Assembly: GCF_035222375.1 (NCBI RefSeq)
Contig: NC_085887.1
Location: forward strand, 2,641,501-2,705,500
Reading direction: 5' to 3'
Length of the DNA stretch: 64,000 nucleotides
Source of the DNA: Podospora pseudocomata
Lineage: Eukaryota > Ascomycota > Sordariomycetes > Sordariales > Podosporaceae
The first letter of the stretch is position 1; each line of letters opens with the position of its first letter. Under the pieces are notes generated by a model. It was not told where the DNA came from, ran no database searches, and saw only the letters and a list, made by a program, of their open reading frames with translations. The position numbers were made by a program, and so were the translations under genes. This document shows positions 11,323-22,580 of the stretch, one piece after another.

Positions 11323-11962
11323 TTGGGGCGACGGCGACGGTGGTGGGAAGGCAGGGGTGAGGAGGTCGGGAATAACAATCACGAGTGCGCTGTGGCGGTC
11401 ATTGGGGATCAAAGGGGGGTGTTCTATAAGCCAGCCGTTGGGAGGGGGGACTTGGTTGAAGGAGAACAAAAGACGCGAGTGTGTCTCAGGAACGGACTCG
11501 ACTCGTAGGTCTCGTAGGTAATCCTCAAACCGCGTCGGGTATTTTCGAACAGACTCTTGTGATTATTTAGCAATGGTGGTCAAACCCGAGAGACGAAACT
11601 CTCTGATGTTCACGGGCTTTTGCTTGTGGTTCTTGGTCTGGCGCTATCCTCGTGCTGGCGCGGGTCCATTTTCCTCGGTCCTTGCGTCACCCACTTGCTG
11701 GAACGGGCAGGCAGTCCGGGTTATGCTGGCGAGTGGTCGCTGAAGAACCGGCATGTGATTCTCTATTTCGTCTTTATGATTGGCTGTTTGAACCTCCACA
11801 CTTCTTGGTTTGGCTCAAAACCCGGGGAAGAAGAAACTGGGGTAAAAAAAAATGGACCCGCCCTCGTTTAACCCCAACTCCCAAGAAACACGTGCTCTCC
11901 GGCAACCCTGACCCGGCAGTCGTCTCATCAAGCACTTACACCACCATGAGACTTGTCCAAAA
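11323..11962. other. Divergent intergenic region pxa2 / pga1
   Basis: 640 bp shared upstream region. It contains one CCTCGG at 11673-11678 (listed separately) and a CACGTG E-box at 11889-11894, near pga1. No gene was seen. Confidence 0.6.
11673..11678. promoter_or_regulatory. CCTCGG site, possible fatty-acid response element of pxa2
   Basis: CCTCGG/CCGAGG is the core bound by the Zn2Cys6 regulators FarA/FarB, which control beta-oxidation and peroxisome genes in moulds. This copy lies about 350 bp upstream of the pxa2 start. A single hexamer can occur by chance; the gene context is what makes it plausible. Confidence 0.35.
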
Positions 11963-12739
11963 ATGAAGCCATTCACACTCCTTCTCACCACCTTCTCTCT
12001 TTTTGTCTCTCCCATATCGGCAAACACAGAGAAGACGATATTCATTGCTCCTCCAGCTGTCGACCTCCCAATCAGCGACCAAACCATCACCACCATCCTC
12101 ACTTCTCTCAACCGCCTCACCCCCCTCCCCACCAACCAATCCACCCTCCGCACCCTCATTCCGGTATCCTTCCCCACAACCTCCCACCCAACCGGGACAG
12201 AATCATGGTACCTCCTCCACGACCTCACCCCCGCCCAACGCTACGAAGTGCGAATCTGCTGGGCAGCGACTGTAATCCCCCCACCCCTTATCCCCCTTAC
12301 ATCCCCCCTCACTCACTAACAAAGCCCCCAGCAACCAACCTCCTTCGACCTTCAAACCTTCCCCCTCACCGAGATCCCCTCTCTCCCCTCCTTAACCTCC
12401 TACCTTAATCCCCTATCCCCATCATCATCACCCCCCAAGGACTTAAACAACCCCCCTACTCGGTCCTCCCTCCTCCTCCTCCGCCTCCTCGCCAAAGCAG
12501 ACTTCTACACCACCAACCAAACCCTCATGTCCAACCCACCCCCCGTAGCAGCAGACCTCATCCTCGACCCCTTCCTCCTCAACCTCCTCCCCCGCTCGCT
12601 AGCCCCAACAGCAGGGTACATCATCCTGGTAGCCATAACAAGCTGGCTCCTAGCACGAGGCGTGAGCAGGGCTCTTTCGTCGCTCATCATCGACAGCAAC
12701 GACCGTCAACTCACCAAGGACGCAAAAAAGACACAGTGA
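11963..12739 (+). CDS. pga1: GPI mannosyltransferase II co-activator (Pga1-like ER membrane protein)
   Basis: Exons 11963-12271 and 12332-12739; 238 aa. Pga1 works with Gpi18 in the ER to add the second mannose to the GPI anchor precursor. The N-terminus is a clean signal peptide (MKPFTLLLTTFSLFVSPISA), followed by a lumenal domain with SWYLLHDLTPAQRYEVRICW, the most conserved stretch of this family, where TPAQRYEVRICW is family-like. Near the C-terminus there is one membrane segment (AGYIILVAITSWLLA) and a charged tail. Several N-glycosylation sequons (NQS, NQT) are present. The intron 12272-12331 is very C-rich with branch CACTAAC. The start is the first ATG after the divergent promoter. 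The family is low in sequence conservation, hence moderate confidence. Confidence 0.75.
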
Positions 12740-13342
12740 TTGTTTGTGTCCAGTACTGTCTACACGTAAAAACAAGACACATAGTTAACCCACCCTAATG
12801 TTAATTCAATTTCTACCACCACAAAAAAAAAGACCATAACATCTCGTCATCATACATCTTCGAACTTCGTATCCGGTCTTGACGGACTCACTCAACACAG
12901 ACACCTCAACTCGACTGAAGTACCTATCCTCTACCATCAAAAAGTCATACACAAACACCCCACATACCTCCCAAACCACTTTGCCAAAATATATATACTC
13001 CAAATCAATCATCTACAAAACAGATCATACAACCAAAGCCAACCACGCCGACATGGAAAAAAAATTGGCAAACGAAACAAAAGGCAAAACATTACGCTAT
13101 GATAACATTCAAAAATCTAAGAGTTCTTCGATATAAACAAAAGCAAAGAGTCATGTAAATAGTCTCGGTTTCTTGCTTTTCCCACCTCCTCATTAGAATC
13201 CTCATCACTCTTCGTCCCCTTTTCCAGTTACCGAAGGGCCGCCCCTTCTACCGTGTCAGCCCCTGAGCTCACCAAGGAAAAAAAAAAAGATTCTTATCAC
13301 GGCTTACCAGCACGACTCTGCGTTTCGACACACATCTCCGCC
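12740..13342. other. Convergent 3' region pga1 / WW protein
   Basis: About 600 bp between two stops. A/C-rich on the plus strand, with A runs at 12822-12830 and 13278-13288. No gene or RNA was recognised. Confidence 0.6.
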
Positions 13343-14642
13343 CTAATACTGTCCAGGATAGCCGCCACCCTGAGAATACTGGTGTCCTCCATACGGTGGC
13401 TGCTGGCCGTAACCTCCTCCCTGTGGTGGTGGTGCGCCATACGATGGCTGACCATATGAGCTCGCAGCCCCCGCTCCATAGTGTGGCTGGCCGTAGGATG
13501 GCTGGCTTGGTGGGGGTGCATAGCTGGGCTGGCCGCTGGGCGAACTGTAAGAGTGTTGGCCGCCGTAGCTTTGACTGTGCGCTTGACCATGGCCGGGTCC
13601 GGCGCCATAAGAAGAGGACTGGTAGCCGCCGCCAGAAGACTGCTGTCCGTATGGTGCGGTGTGGGACTGGCTAGACTGCCCGTAAGACTGACTTGAGCCT
13701 TGATGGTGTGTTTGTGAGCTTGACTGGTAGGATGAAGATGAGCCACCGCCGTGGACCGAGGTCGAGGATCCCGGCTGCGAGGGAGGTTGGTATGATGTGG
13801 GAGGGGCCGAACCACTGTAGGTCGTGGCACCCGAGTTGGAGTATCCAAAGTTGTTGCCCTGTGAGTCAATTAGCTGCCGCTCGAGACATCTCAGCATCCA
13901 GACCAACATACCGAGCTCTGCTTGTTGCCAAAGAGACCAGCAACACCTCCGATCACCCCTCCAAGACCTCCAGCACCGTGTCCGGACGACGACTGACCGC
14001 TGAAGTTGTTCGAGGGCGAAGACGAAGGCTTGCTTCCAGAGGAGAATATGCCAGACACGAGCTGGGATGCGACCTTGCCACCGAGCCCGCCGCTGCCGCC
14101 GCCTCCTCCGGAGCTGCCACCCGCCAGTCCGCTGAGAACAGCACCAGCAAGCCCACCTCCTCCACTGCTGCCACCGCCCTGCTTTCCGCCGCTGATCGTG
14201 TTCAAGAGGAAAGACTATCCACCAACGAAAGCAAACATTAGCAAGTCGTTCTTGGCCCTTCCACAAAAGATCCTCTGCCCGCTAAACTTACACCAAGGCC
14301 CCTGTCACTCTGTCCTCCACCGCCGACACCTCGTGTGCCATCCTCTCTCGGGTTCACCGGCTCGAGACGTCCGTCGGGGTATCTAGCTGTCTGGGAGCCG
14401 TCGGGGTGCGTCACGATTTCGGCGCTAGGGTGAGGTACGCCGTAGGGGTGATCGGAGCGGGCAGCGGGAGTGTTGCCAAAGGGAACGGGCTCGGTCGGGA
14501 GATCCCATTGCGAGACTCCAGTCGAGAGCTGCACATAGTAGTACTTCTTGCTGGCAGCATCCCACTGGGCAATCCAGCCCGAGGGGAGAGGAGGCGGCGC
14601 ATAGGTTGGCCCGTCGCTGCCAGGGGATCCGGGGCCTGCCAT
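13343..14642 (-). CDS. WW-domain protein with Gly-rich linker and Tyr/Gly/Gln/Ser prion-like tail
   Basis: Complement join of 13343-13858, 13912-14214 and 14292-14642; 389 aa. One WW domain lies at about residues 20-52: LPSGWIAQWD, then KKYYYVQ and SQWDLPTEP, with both Trp, the aromatic trio and the final Pro in place, so it should bind Pro-rich ligands. Residues about 120-215 are nearly all Gly/Ser/Leu/Ala. From about 218 to the end the sequence is Ser/Tyr/Gln/Gly/Pro-rich with repeated SYGQ, PSYG and GGGYGQQ units, typical of a low-complexity phase-separating tail. Exon boundaries fall at domain boundaries: exon 1 carries the WW, exon 2 the Gly-rich linker, exon 3 the prion-like part. All three exons are in phase 0. 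No enzyme domain is visible; the function is unknown. Confidence 0.85.
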
Positions 14643-16270
14643 GTCGGGAAGGGGCGCGAGAGAGAAACTCTTCGATCTGCTGGAGCTACGAGAATTGGGT
14701 TCTGGTGTTGTGCTTTGGCGTTTGCCTCGTCAATCGCGCGCAAATAATGGAGGGGTTGGTTGAGGGTGGAAGCTTAGGTGCTCGGTCGTTGAGAGCAAGA
14801 TTTTGCAGGGAAGTGTGTGGGTGTGAGAAAGTAAAAAGCCAAAACTCGTGAGGAAATCAACCCTCGAGGTCTGTGTTGCCTGACAATCAAGGGTGCAAGT
14901 GGTCGAACGGATTTTGGAGGAGGGAAAAAGAACCAAGCAAGCAAGCTGAGCTGAGTGAGAATGCTGAGTGGGAGATGCGCAGCGGGGCAGATGCGACCGC
15001 TCGCTCTATCTAGCTTGCGCTTGCGCAGGGCGTTTAATGGAGGGGGAGGGGGCGGGGCAAATCGCAACCTTGACTTCGACCAAACAACGTCTTGATTTTT
15101 GTTGCTGACGACTGTGACGACGGCCGAGAAGGGGGCGATCATCACCACCATACATACATATATAAAAATCCCAGAGAAGGGGCGGAAGGAGGTAGTGTGC
15201 AGAGGGAGCCAGCCGTTTCCACCACCGGGCATTATCAGTGTACCGTAGCTAGCCTCTTCTCAGCTCAATGAGAAGGCCTTGCGAATTCCATCATCTTCAA
15301 CAACAACCGCAGAGGTGACCCAAACAACAGGATGTCTTTTTGACAATGCCACCGATAAAATCCAGACGACGTCAGCTTCTGGAGAATGCCATCGAAAGCT
15401 GATAACTTCCAGCACTCACGCTCACTACTGCCCACCTCACCACTGAGTGATCACCTACCTCTCAACAACCACAAATTCCAAAGCATAGCCTCTTCCTCAA
15501 CTACCGTCATCCTCCAATTTCCCTTTTCATTTTTCACAATGAAATCTCCAGCTCACCACCAAAACCCCTGAACCACCTTAGCCACAACGAATGGCGCGTC
15601 CCCTCAACAAGGGCACAAAACTCCGGGAGGCAGCCAACACCAATCCTCACTTTACTTCCCCACACATTGCATCTACCTTCCTTCGAACTTAAATCACAAT
15701 TCCATCCATAAAACATCAATCGACTTTCCCTTTTAATACCTCAAAGCAACCCTCTACCGTTTCAATATTGACGCCACAATTTGCTGCACGCTTCTGCATC
15801 TGACTTACCTAAACTAACTGTCGAGAATGAACTATTAGGTTGTTTCTATTCTTAACTCACCCCATGGAACCTAGAAAAGATTACCCGAGTCAAATGCAAA
15901 AGCAACTAAATGTCAAGTAAAATCTGTAAAAGAGAGCACTCGAATCAAATTGTGAATACGCCAGAACCTCACATAGACACTTGCATGTACCACAGACCAG
16001 TAGCAATCTAGCGAAACAATGCTCGTTCGAATGTTGTTGAGTGCCAATCGTGCTCCGTCAAAGGTACCTAGTAATGATAAACCATCCATCTAGGTACTTC
16101 TAGTCTGCCGCATCTCTAGGCTCATGTGCTCTGCTCAATACTCCAACCCAAAACTCCTGCTAAAACGACTCCTCCCATCGGTGTTGAACCTCATCTTCAA
16201 ATCTTCGCAATGCTCTCTCTAAAACCTTCTAAACACATTCCCATCAATATCTTTTCCAAACAACTACCTC
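14643..16270. other. Non-coding stretch: WW gene upstream region and gde1 downstream region
   Basis: 1.6 kb between two minus-strand genes. The part next to 14643 is the WW gene's leader and promoter. From about 15250 the sequence becomes A/C- and T-rich and unstructured. I see no coding frame with family resemblance, no tRNA and no repeat. Confidence 0.55.
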
Positions 16271-19200
16271 TCAAGAGCTATACCCAATATCCCCTCCTCC
16301 AAACCCATTCCCATTCCCATTCCCGTTCAACACCGGCTTCCCAACCCTCTCCCTCACCTCCTCAACCCTATCCTCAACCCCATTCTTCTTCCCCTTGCCC
16401 TCACCCCCCCCATCCTGCGTCAGTAATCCCCGTCTAATAGCCAGCACACTATCAACAATAACAGCATCCACCCCCTCCTTAACCTGCCTCCTTACCAACC
16501 CCGGCTCGTTATTCTCCCTCCCATAACTAACACAAACCAACCCCGCCCCCTTCACCACCCGCACCAACCTCGGACTATTCACAAACGGCTCCGCATTGCT
16601 CACAATCCCCAGCAAATTCCACCTGCTCGCAAACCTAATCGCCTCCTGCAGACTACTCGCCCTGATATCCCCCACCGGACACGTCCCCGCATCCGTCAAA
16701 AACAAAATCGGTATATTCGGCTGCTTAAAACTCAAACAGAGACAAATATCCGGGTTGAAGCTCGAAAAAATGATATTCCTCCTCTGGTGCGGGTTGGCAG
16801 TCATGTCGTACACCTTTTGCAGCACCGTGTCGCAAAACGAGTTCAGCTCGACCGCGTACGTGTCCATCTCGTGCTCCTCGCTCTCGTGAAGCATCGGGTA
16901 CTTCATCTCGATGTTGAACCCCACGCTCTGCGGCAGCTTCACAAACAGGTCCTCCAGCGTCGCAAACGGCGCCTGGATGAAGTTCCCGCGCGAGTTGGCC
17001 TTGAAGCCCTTCTCTTTGAAATCCCTCGTGTGTTTCATCCTCTCTTCCATCTCCTGCTTGGACAGGCGATGCTGCCTGTTGTGATCCGGCCAGTCCATCG
17101 ACATGGACCTCTGCCTCGGACCGGGCGAGTTGCTCCGCCTCGTCTTCTCGAGCAGCTTGTTCTCCGGAACGGCATACGAAAAAGGCGACGTCCCATTATT
17201 CCCCTGAATAGTCCTCGACTTGTCCGGGTTGATGTGCAAGAATTGCTCCAGAGTCAAAGTGTGAACCGGCGCGTCAAACCCGGTCTCGCTGACCAAAAAG
17301 TCGTGGTAGATAACCGGGACGTGGTCCTTGGTGAGTTGGACGTCAAACTCGACATAGTTAGCGCCGAGGTTGGCCGCTGCAATAAAGGAGGAGACGGTGT
17401 TCTCGCCCAGCTGGAGGGAGCGGCTGGACGTCATATTCTTGCCCAGGCCGCGGTGGCCAATGACCATGGTCGAGGCCAACTTCTTCCAGTAGGTGTGCTC
17501 AGAAGTGACCTCCATGCTAGGGTGTGAGAATGGCGTGATGACCAAAAAGTTAAAGTTGACGCTGCCAATGACCTCAAAATTGGCACCCATGATGGGCACA
17601 CAGACATCACCCTGAAGGTTCATCCTCTTGGTCCCAATAGTAGGTCGAACGCTCGAGAGCAGGGCAACACCACGGCCGACCTTGTTATCGTTGTTCCCAG
17701 AGTAGGTAGGAACAATATCGAAAAACAGCTTGACCTTGCTGGCGTCAACCGTAGTAAAAACGACAGGCTCGGTAGAGATGTTGTCGTGAACAGGCAAGTC
17801 AAAAATAGTTGGCTCGCCCTGGGCCCCTTGCGCCGACACTACAATTGACAACGTGGTGTCCAACTCCGTCGTGTGTGCTTTCGAAAGCGGAATATTGTCC
17901 AGCTTTACCGCCTCAAGATTCTTCCGCATGTCCATCGAGCCCAAGCTAACCAGCACCAGACTCTCATCCTTGAGATACCGATGACCAAATGACTTGACCG
18001 GCTCCGCCTTGCGCGCAGAGCCCTTCGATCGTCTCTCCTGGAACGACGCCTTGTCAGGCACAGCCGCATTATCCGTCACCGACTTCTCGTCATCAGAAGT
18101 ATTGCTAGCCGTGTCCTCTCCCTCCTTGCTCTGAGCAGCAAGAAAGTGAGCAATAGGCATATGTCCTCTCAAAGCAGCATGTTCCCTCGCCGTCCAACCT
18201 GACGAATCCGGCTTGTCCACCTCAGCCCCGGCTTCCACCAGCAGCTTAACCACAGACAAATGCCCATCCACCGCCGCAATATGCAGCGGCGTCCAAGCAA
18301 AAGCCTTCTCCGTCAACTCAAAATCCGCCTTTTGATCCGCCGTCCCCTCCAACAATACCTTTGCACACTCATCATGCCCAAACCTCGCGGCAATATGCAG
18401 CGCCGTCTCCCCCGTCTTATCCTGCCAGTTGATGTCAACCCCCGCATGCACCAACATCTCGACAATATGCTCAAAGTTCGCCTTGGTGGCAATAGCCAAC
18501 ACAGCACTCGACTTTGAGATGGCCCGTCTCATCTCCGCCTTGTTATCACTGACACCCTGCCAATTCTCCCCTTGAAGCAGTGCCTTGGTCGTAAGAGCGT
18601 GACCACCAAGGACGCTGAGATGCAGAGGTGCTTCTCCGTTCTTGTCCTGCCATTCAGGGGCGTCGATTCCGTTTTCGACATCGAACATGCGCCAATCCTG
18701 CATCTTCTTCATCAAAATCTGACACACCACCACAAAGCCAAACTGAGCGGCGTAATGCAGTGGAATGCGTCCAAAGTTATCCTTCGCCTTCAAAGCCACC
18801 CTTTGTGCGGGCTTGAGATTGTCCAAAAGGTACATGAGCATCTGCACAGCCTCGTCATCCTTGCCCAAGAGACCGGCCGTCTCCTTGAGAGCAGACACCC
18901 GCGGTGTGGCGAGAGGAGACGTCGCTGGGGTAAGATAATTCTGGGCGTATTGAACCCCCGGCGGAAAAGGGTATGCGTTCAAGTGAGGATCCGGCTTCAC
19001 CTCCTCCACGGTTCTGGAAGAAACGGTCTTGGTCCGGCCAATATGAGTGACCAGCCTGTGGATACAATTCCGCCCATTGATGTCGTCGGGATCATCAAGG
19101 TCCGAAATCCTTTCCAGAAGCACAGGAATGACCTTTTTCGACCGGGCCGAGATGGCGCGCTGCAGGAGGCTGCGCAGGAGGTTCTGGAAAGCGTCGGTTT

Positions 19201-20017
19201 GATCTTGTTTTGCGAGATTTGCAGCAGCTAACCCGGTCGTCAATGCATCTAGATTATCTTGCCGGACGGCTTGGTCTAGTGCGTTGAGCACTGACGTATC
19301 GACGTCCAGTTTCGTGGGTCGCCCGTAAGACCGTGTTGAGCGGTCGGATTTGGCGTCATTGGTGTTCTTGGATTCATTGAGCACCGAAAGCCACGTGTTG
19401 ACTGTCTGAAGCTCCTGGCTGGTGTCAAGATTTGTGGCAAACGGTAGAACGTCGACCCTGGTAGAGATGTACCTCTCCTGGATATCCGACGTGTGAACCT
19501 TCTTGTCCAGCTTCTTTGTGATTTTGACAAAGCCTCGACGGTTGATCTCTCCGAACCACTGTAAATTCCTCAGTTGGTTTCTGATTTCGAGTAAAGCTCC
19601 TATCAGATCCTCGAGCTCCTCCTCGTCGATGTTAGTGGCATCGCGAGGTGTTGGTCCGTATCTGTCTGTGATGGCTTGCAGTCGTCGCTGGTTCTCGTGG
19701 AGCTTCCTTGTGTAGAACTGGTCAACGCACTCTACTTCGCGGTCGAGGGCAAACAGAAACTCTGTTGGTCCAAGGGTCAGATCACGAGGTCAACGAAAGG
19801 GCGTTGCGGATCAGTGAACCCACCAGCCAAGTCGACTTGATCCCCATTGTGGACAGCTGTGTCGGCTGCTGTTTTTATGAGTTTCTTGAGGCGCTTGTAG
19901 TCGATGTAAGAGCCTGCCCACTCGGGGACTTGGTTTCTTGGAAGACTAGGAAAGCAAAAGTGTAAGTAGTGGGCAATCACGAATGCAGGCAGATACATAC
20001 TTTTTCCCAAACTTCAT
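16271..20017 (-). CDS. gde1: Glycerophosphodiester phosphodiesterase GDE1 (SPX-ankyrin-GDPD)
   Basis: Complement join of 16271-19761, 19824-19945 and 20001-20017; 1,209 aa, close to yeast Gde1 (1,223). It hydrolyses glycerophosphocholine and related diesters to glycerol-3-phosphate, supplying phosphate and choline. The SPX domain (about 1-165) starts MKFGKNLPRNQVPEWAGSYI and includes DYKRLKKLIK, the inositol-pyrophosphate-binding Lys cluster. Ankyrin repeats (about 360-590) include GRIPLHYAAQFGF, GEAPLHLSVLGGH and GETALHIAARFGH. The GDPD domain (about 811-1140) has IGHRGLGKN (His816), GENTVSSF, VEFDVQL and VIYHDFL, all catalytic positions intact. The first exon codes only 17 nt. In yeast the gene is PHO-regulated; two CACGT cores and an inverted repeat lie upstream here. 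Confidence 0.95.
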
Positions 20018-20108
20018 ATTGCGTGGTAGCTGCTAAGTATGTCTTGGACGATGAGAAGCCAGCTAAAAATAAAAAGGGGGTATTAAATGCCAAACGATCT
20101 GACAGGTC

Positions 20109-20137
20109 GTATCCCGCGCTGGCTATGAGCGGGATAC
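20109..20137. promoter_or_regulatory. Perfect 9-bp inverted repeat in the gde1 promoter
   Basis: GTATCCCGC at 20109-20117 and GCGGGATAC at 20129-20137, separated by 11 bp, about 92-120 bp upstream of the gde1 start. This could be a dimeric transcription-factor site or a leader hairpin. The symmetry is seen directly; the function is inferred. Confidence 0.4.
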
Positions 20138-20428
20138 CAGCGGCTGAGTGTTGGGAAAGAAAATGCTATATATATCCGCTGGTGTTTCCAAGTTGCGATG
20201 TCAGACGTAGCAGGTGAAACGTACAAAATCAAACGGTCGGAAGTATCGTTATCGTGGCTACTTCAACAAGCAGACCTTGTGTGTTTGAGAAGACAAAGAG
20301 GTCATGGAAACAGCAAGGAGAAGGGAGGAAGTCACGGCATGAAAAATGTAGTGGAGAGGGGAAGTCTCAATCCCGTGATGGCCGTTGATGGGTACAAGAG
20401 TGGGAACCTCGATGGTCAAGCTGCCACG

Positions 20429-20443
20429 CACGTCACACACGTT
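20429..20443. promoter_or_regulatory. Two CACGT cores, possible NUC-1/Pho4 sites
   Basis: CACGTC (20429-20434) and CACGTT (20438-20443) are 9 bp apart, about 415 bp upstream of gde1. Pho4/NUC-1 binds CACGTG and, less well, CACGTT; yeast GDE1 is a Pho4 target. Suggestive only. Confidence 0.3.
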
Positions 20444-21709
20444 TTCCACGGGGGAAGATATAAGAGTCCCATCGACAAGCGACGATCCATGAGCTCATGC
20501 TGTGGACAAATGCACATGGCAAGAAAGCTGCTCGAGACATACATGGCAGTTAAAGGCCGGAACCAGTGACATCGTCCAGCAGCTATCAGTGGCGCCAGCT
20601 CCCTCTATGATTGGCCAATCGCCACCCCACCATCCGTAGACCCCTGTCGCCTCCCGCCTCAGAACCCAGCCGCTGGGTTTCCACCACGAGCAAATCACAG
20701 CCTGGTTTTGATAGGGTGTTGGAGTTCTCTCCATAGATTATACTTATACGGCTATGAAGGGTTCTATTCTTCATAAGCTTGAAGATCGATCCTTCATGTC
20801 TGCATATAATATCTCGACTCTTCACAACGTCTTGACCCTTTTGTTGGTCGTCTCACCGCTCCCCTCCAACTTCCAACTTCTCCACTAACACAGAAGGTGC
20901 TCCATGTAGGGTCAGCTCTCGACTGCAGCTTGCACATGCACAGTTTGCTTTCTTGCAGGTCGCACCAGGCAAAATCCAGAAGAATTTTCCGTGGAGGGAA
21001 GGAGGTCTCGTGACTCAATACCCTGTGCAGCGGCTAGTCAAGGGAGTTCAAGCCGCTGACCCTTTCTGTCGTCGAAGGCGCATCTCGTGATCTTTTTTTG
21101 CCCACTGAGAACGGACCAAGGGTCCAGAACAAAGCGCCCCTGAATTAGCATGGCATAACTCTAGGGTAATCCTGGATGGCTCCAGTGCGGGGGGATCGGT
21201 GGGTGAGCAGCACCTCGAATGCTGCAAAAAATAGACGGCTCGTTGGTTGAACAAGGCTCGGCAGGAACGTGCTACATACAAGAAATAGCAAACACTTCTG
21301 AGTGAGTTAAAGAAAGATCCTGTAGAAGTTGCCGCTGGATGCTTGATCCACGACCTTGCAGGCAATGCAAAGCTAACCATATGGCCTGTGGAGGGTTGAG
21401 TGATAAGAGAAACTCATAGGTGAGGATGAATCCCGATAGATTAATTATTGAAGCTTTTTAATATTCCTAAACTCCATTTTCTCCTTCACGGCATGAAAGC
21501 GTGATAGGGCTGAGGCAAAAATGCATTCTTTCGATATCCATTCTTCACCAACCCTGCAACAGTACCGTAAATTTCAACTTATGGCTAGTGGCGCTGGACC
21601 CACATTTACAATCAAGGGTCTTGCATCAATCACGACTAAAACTTCAACAACACAACCCATATTCATTCAACCTTCGCCCTCGTCGTCGACGACAAAGTAT
21701 TCCGAGAAG

Positions 21710-22333
21710 ATGGCCGCCACTGATCCGAGTCCGACTCTGAAGTTTTTGACAGATGCAGGTCATCTCTTAGCCTTTACGGCTCCCGAGACGTCGGCATATA
21801 TCCTCAGGCAGCGAAATGACTTGATGTTCGAGCATGAGATTCCTCTTCCTGAGGTCCAACGACAGCATGTTTGCACGGCCTGTGGTAATATTTTGGCTTT
21901 CGGCGAGGGCAGTGACCTGGTCTTCAAAAAGAACAAAAAGGCAGTGATCAAAAAGAAACAGCAAACACCTCCGGCACCCAAGGTCGAAAAAGCGAAAAGG
22001 CAAGAACCTCGGTCATCTGGCCCAACCAAGCGCATCGAGTGTGGCCATTGCTCTTCGAAAATCGAGATCAAGCTTCCGGCTCCGGCTCCCATCATTCGCC
22101 GTACTGTCAAACCGGCCCACAAGGTGTCCAAGACCACGGCACCGGGAGCGGCCCCATCTTTGCCCAAGACTTCAGGTTCACACGAGACGACATCCTCTCA
22201 GAAGCCAGCGTCCAATGCGAACAGCAAGAAGAGGGCCAGGTCTCGAAAAGCGGGTCTCCAAGCTCTGTTGGAGCAATCCAAAAATTCAAGACCTTCGCCT
22301 GGGTTGAGCCTTGCCGACTTCATGTCGAAATGA
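21710..22333 (+). CDS. RNase P/MRP zinc-ribbon subunit (Rpr2/Rpp21/Snm1-like)
   Basis: Single exon, 207 aa from the ATG at 21710 (AAGATGG context). An in-frame ATG at 21521 would add 63 Ser/Thr/Pro-rich residues that look like translated leader. The helical start (LKFLTDAGHLLAFTAPETSAYIL) with a following RQRNDLMFE matches the alpha-helical N-terminus of the Rpr2 family. The zinc ribbon is HVCTACGNIL and, after a Lys-rich insert, RIECGHCSSK: two C-x2-C pairs. The C-terminus is basic and Pro/Ser-rich, fit for RNA binding. Rpr2/Rpp21 belongs to RNase P (tRNA 5' processing) and Snm1 to RNase MRP (rRNA processing); sequence alone does not decide which. It lies 247 bp upstream of zpr1 on the same strand. 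Confidence 0.68.
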   Translation: MAATDPSPTLKFLTDAGHLLAFTAPETSAYILRQRNDLMFEHEIPLPEVQRQHVCTACGNILAFGEGSDLVFKKNKKAVIKKKQQTPPAPKVEKAKRQEPRSSGPTKRIECGHCSSKIEIKLPAPAPIIRRTVKPAHKVSKTTAPGAAPSLPKTSGSHETTSSQKPASNANSKKRARSRKAGLQALLEQSKNSRPSPGLSLADFMSK

Positions 22334-22580
22334 GTCCCAAGGCTCAGCTATCGAAATAAGAACATTCCGGAACCTTGGGGCAGCGTCAGGTTGTGCCTAG
22401 TGTTATGACATAATCTCCATGACTCCCTGAACCTATAGTGGGGCACAACCGTTTTGGCAGGTCAACTACCCCGCCAAAAGAACGATTTTATCACAGAGTT
22501 AGTTACCCCTCCAAAATTTTATTCCCAGGTTCTCGCCATATCCCATCAACACCACCGAAACAAAGCACCAAAATAGCAAA

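Larger units (their letters stand above)
20018..21709. other. Divergent intergenic region gde1 / RNase P-MRP zinc-ribbon gene
   Basis: About 1.7 kb. It contains a 9-bp perfect inverted repeat (20109-20137) and two CACGT cores (20429-20443) on the gde1 side. The middle has no gene or repeat I can support. Confidence 0.55.

Noticed and set aside
21040-21065. Second B-box-like sequence (GAGTTCAAGCC)
   Set aside because: T-stem does not pair and no cloverleaf can be drawn.
21521-21709. Upstream in-frame ATG for the RNase P/MRP zinc-ribbon protein
   Set aside because: The 63 extra residues are Ser/Thr/Pro/Gln-rich without motif, and the inner ATG has the better context; kept only as an alternative.
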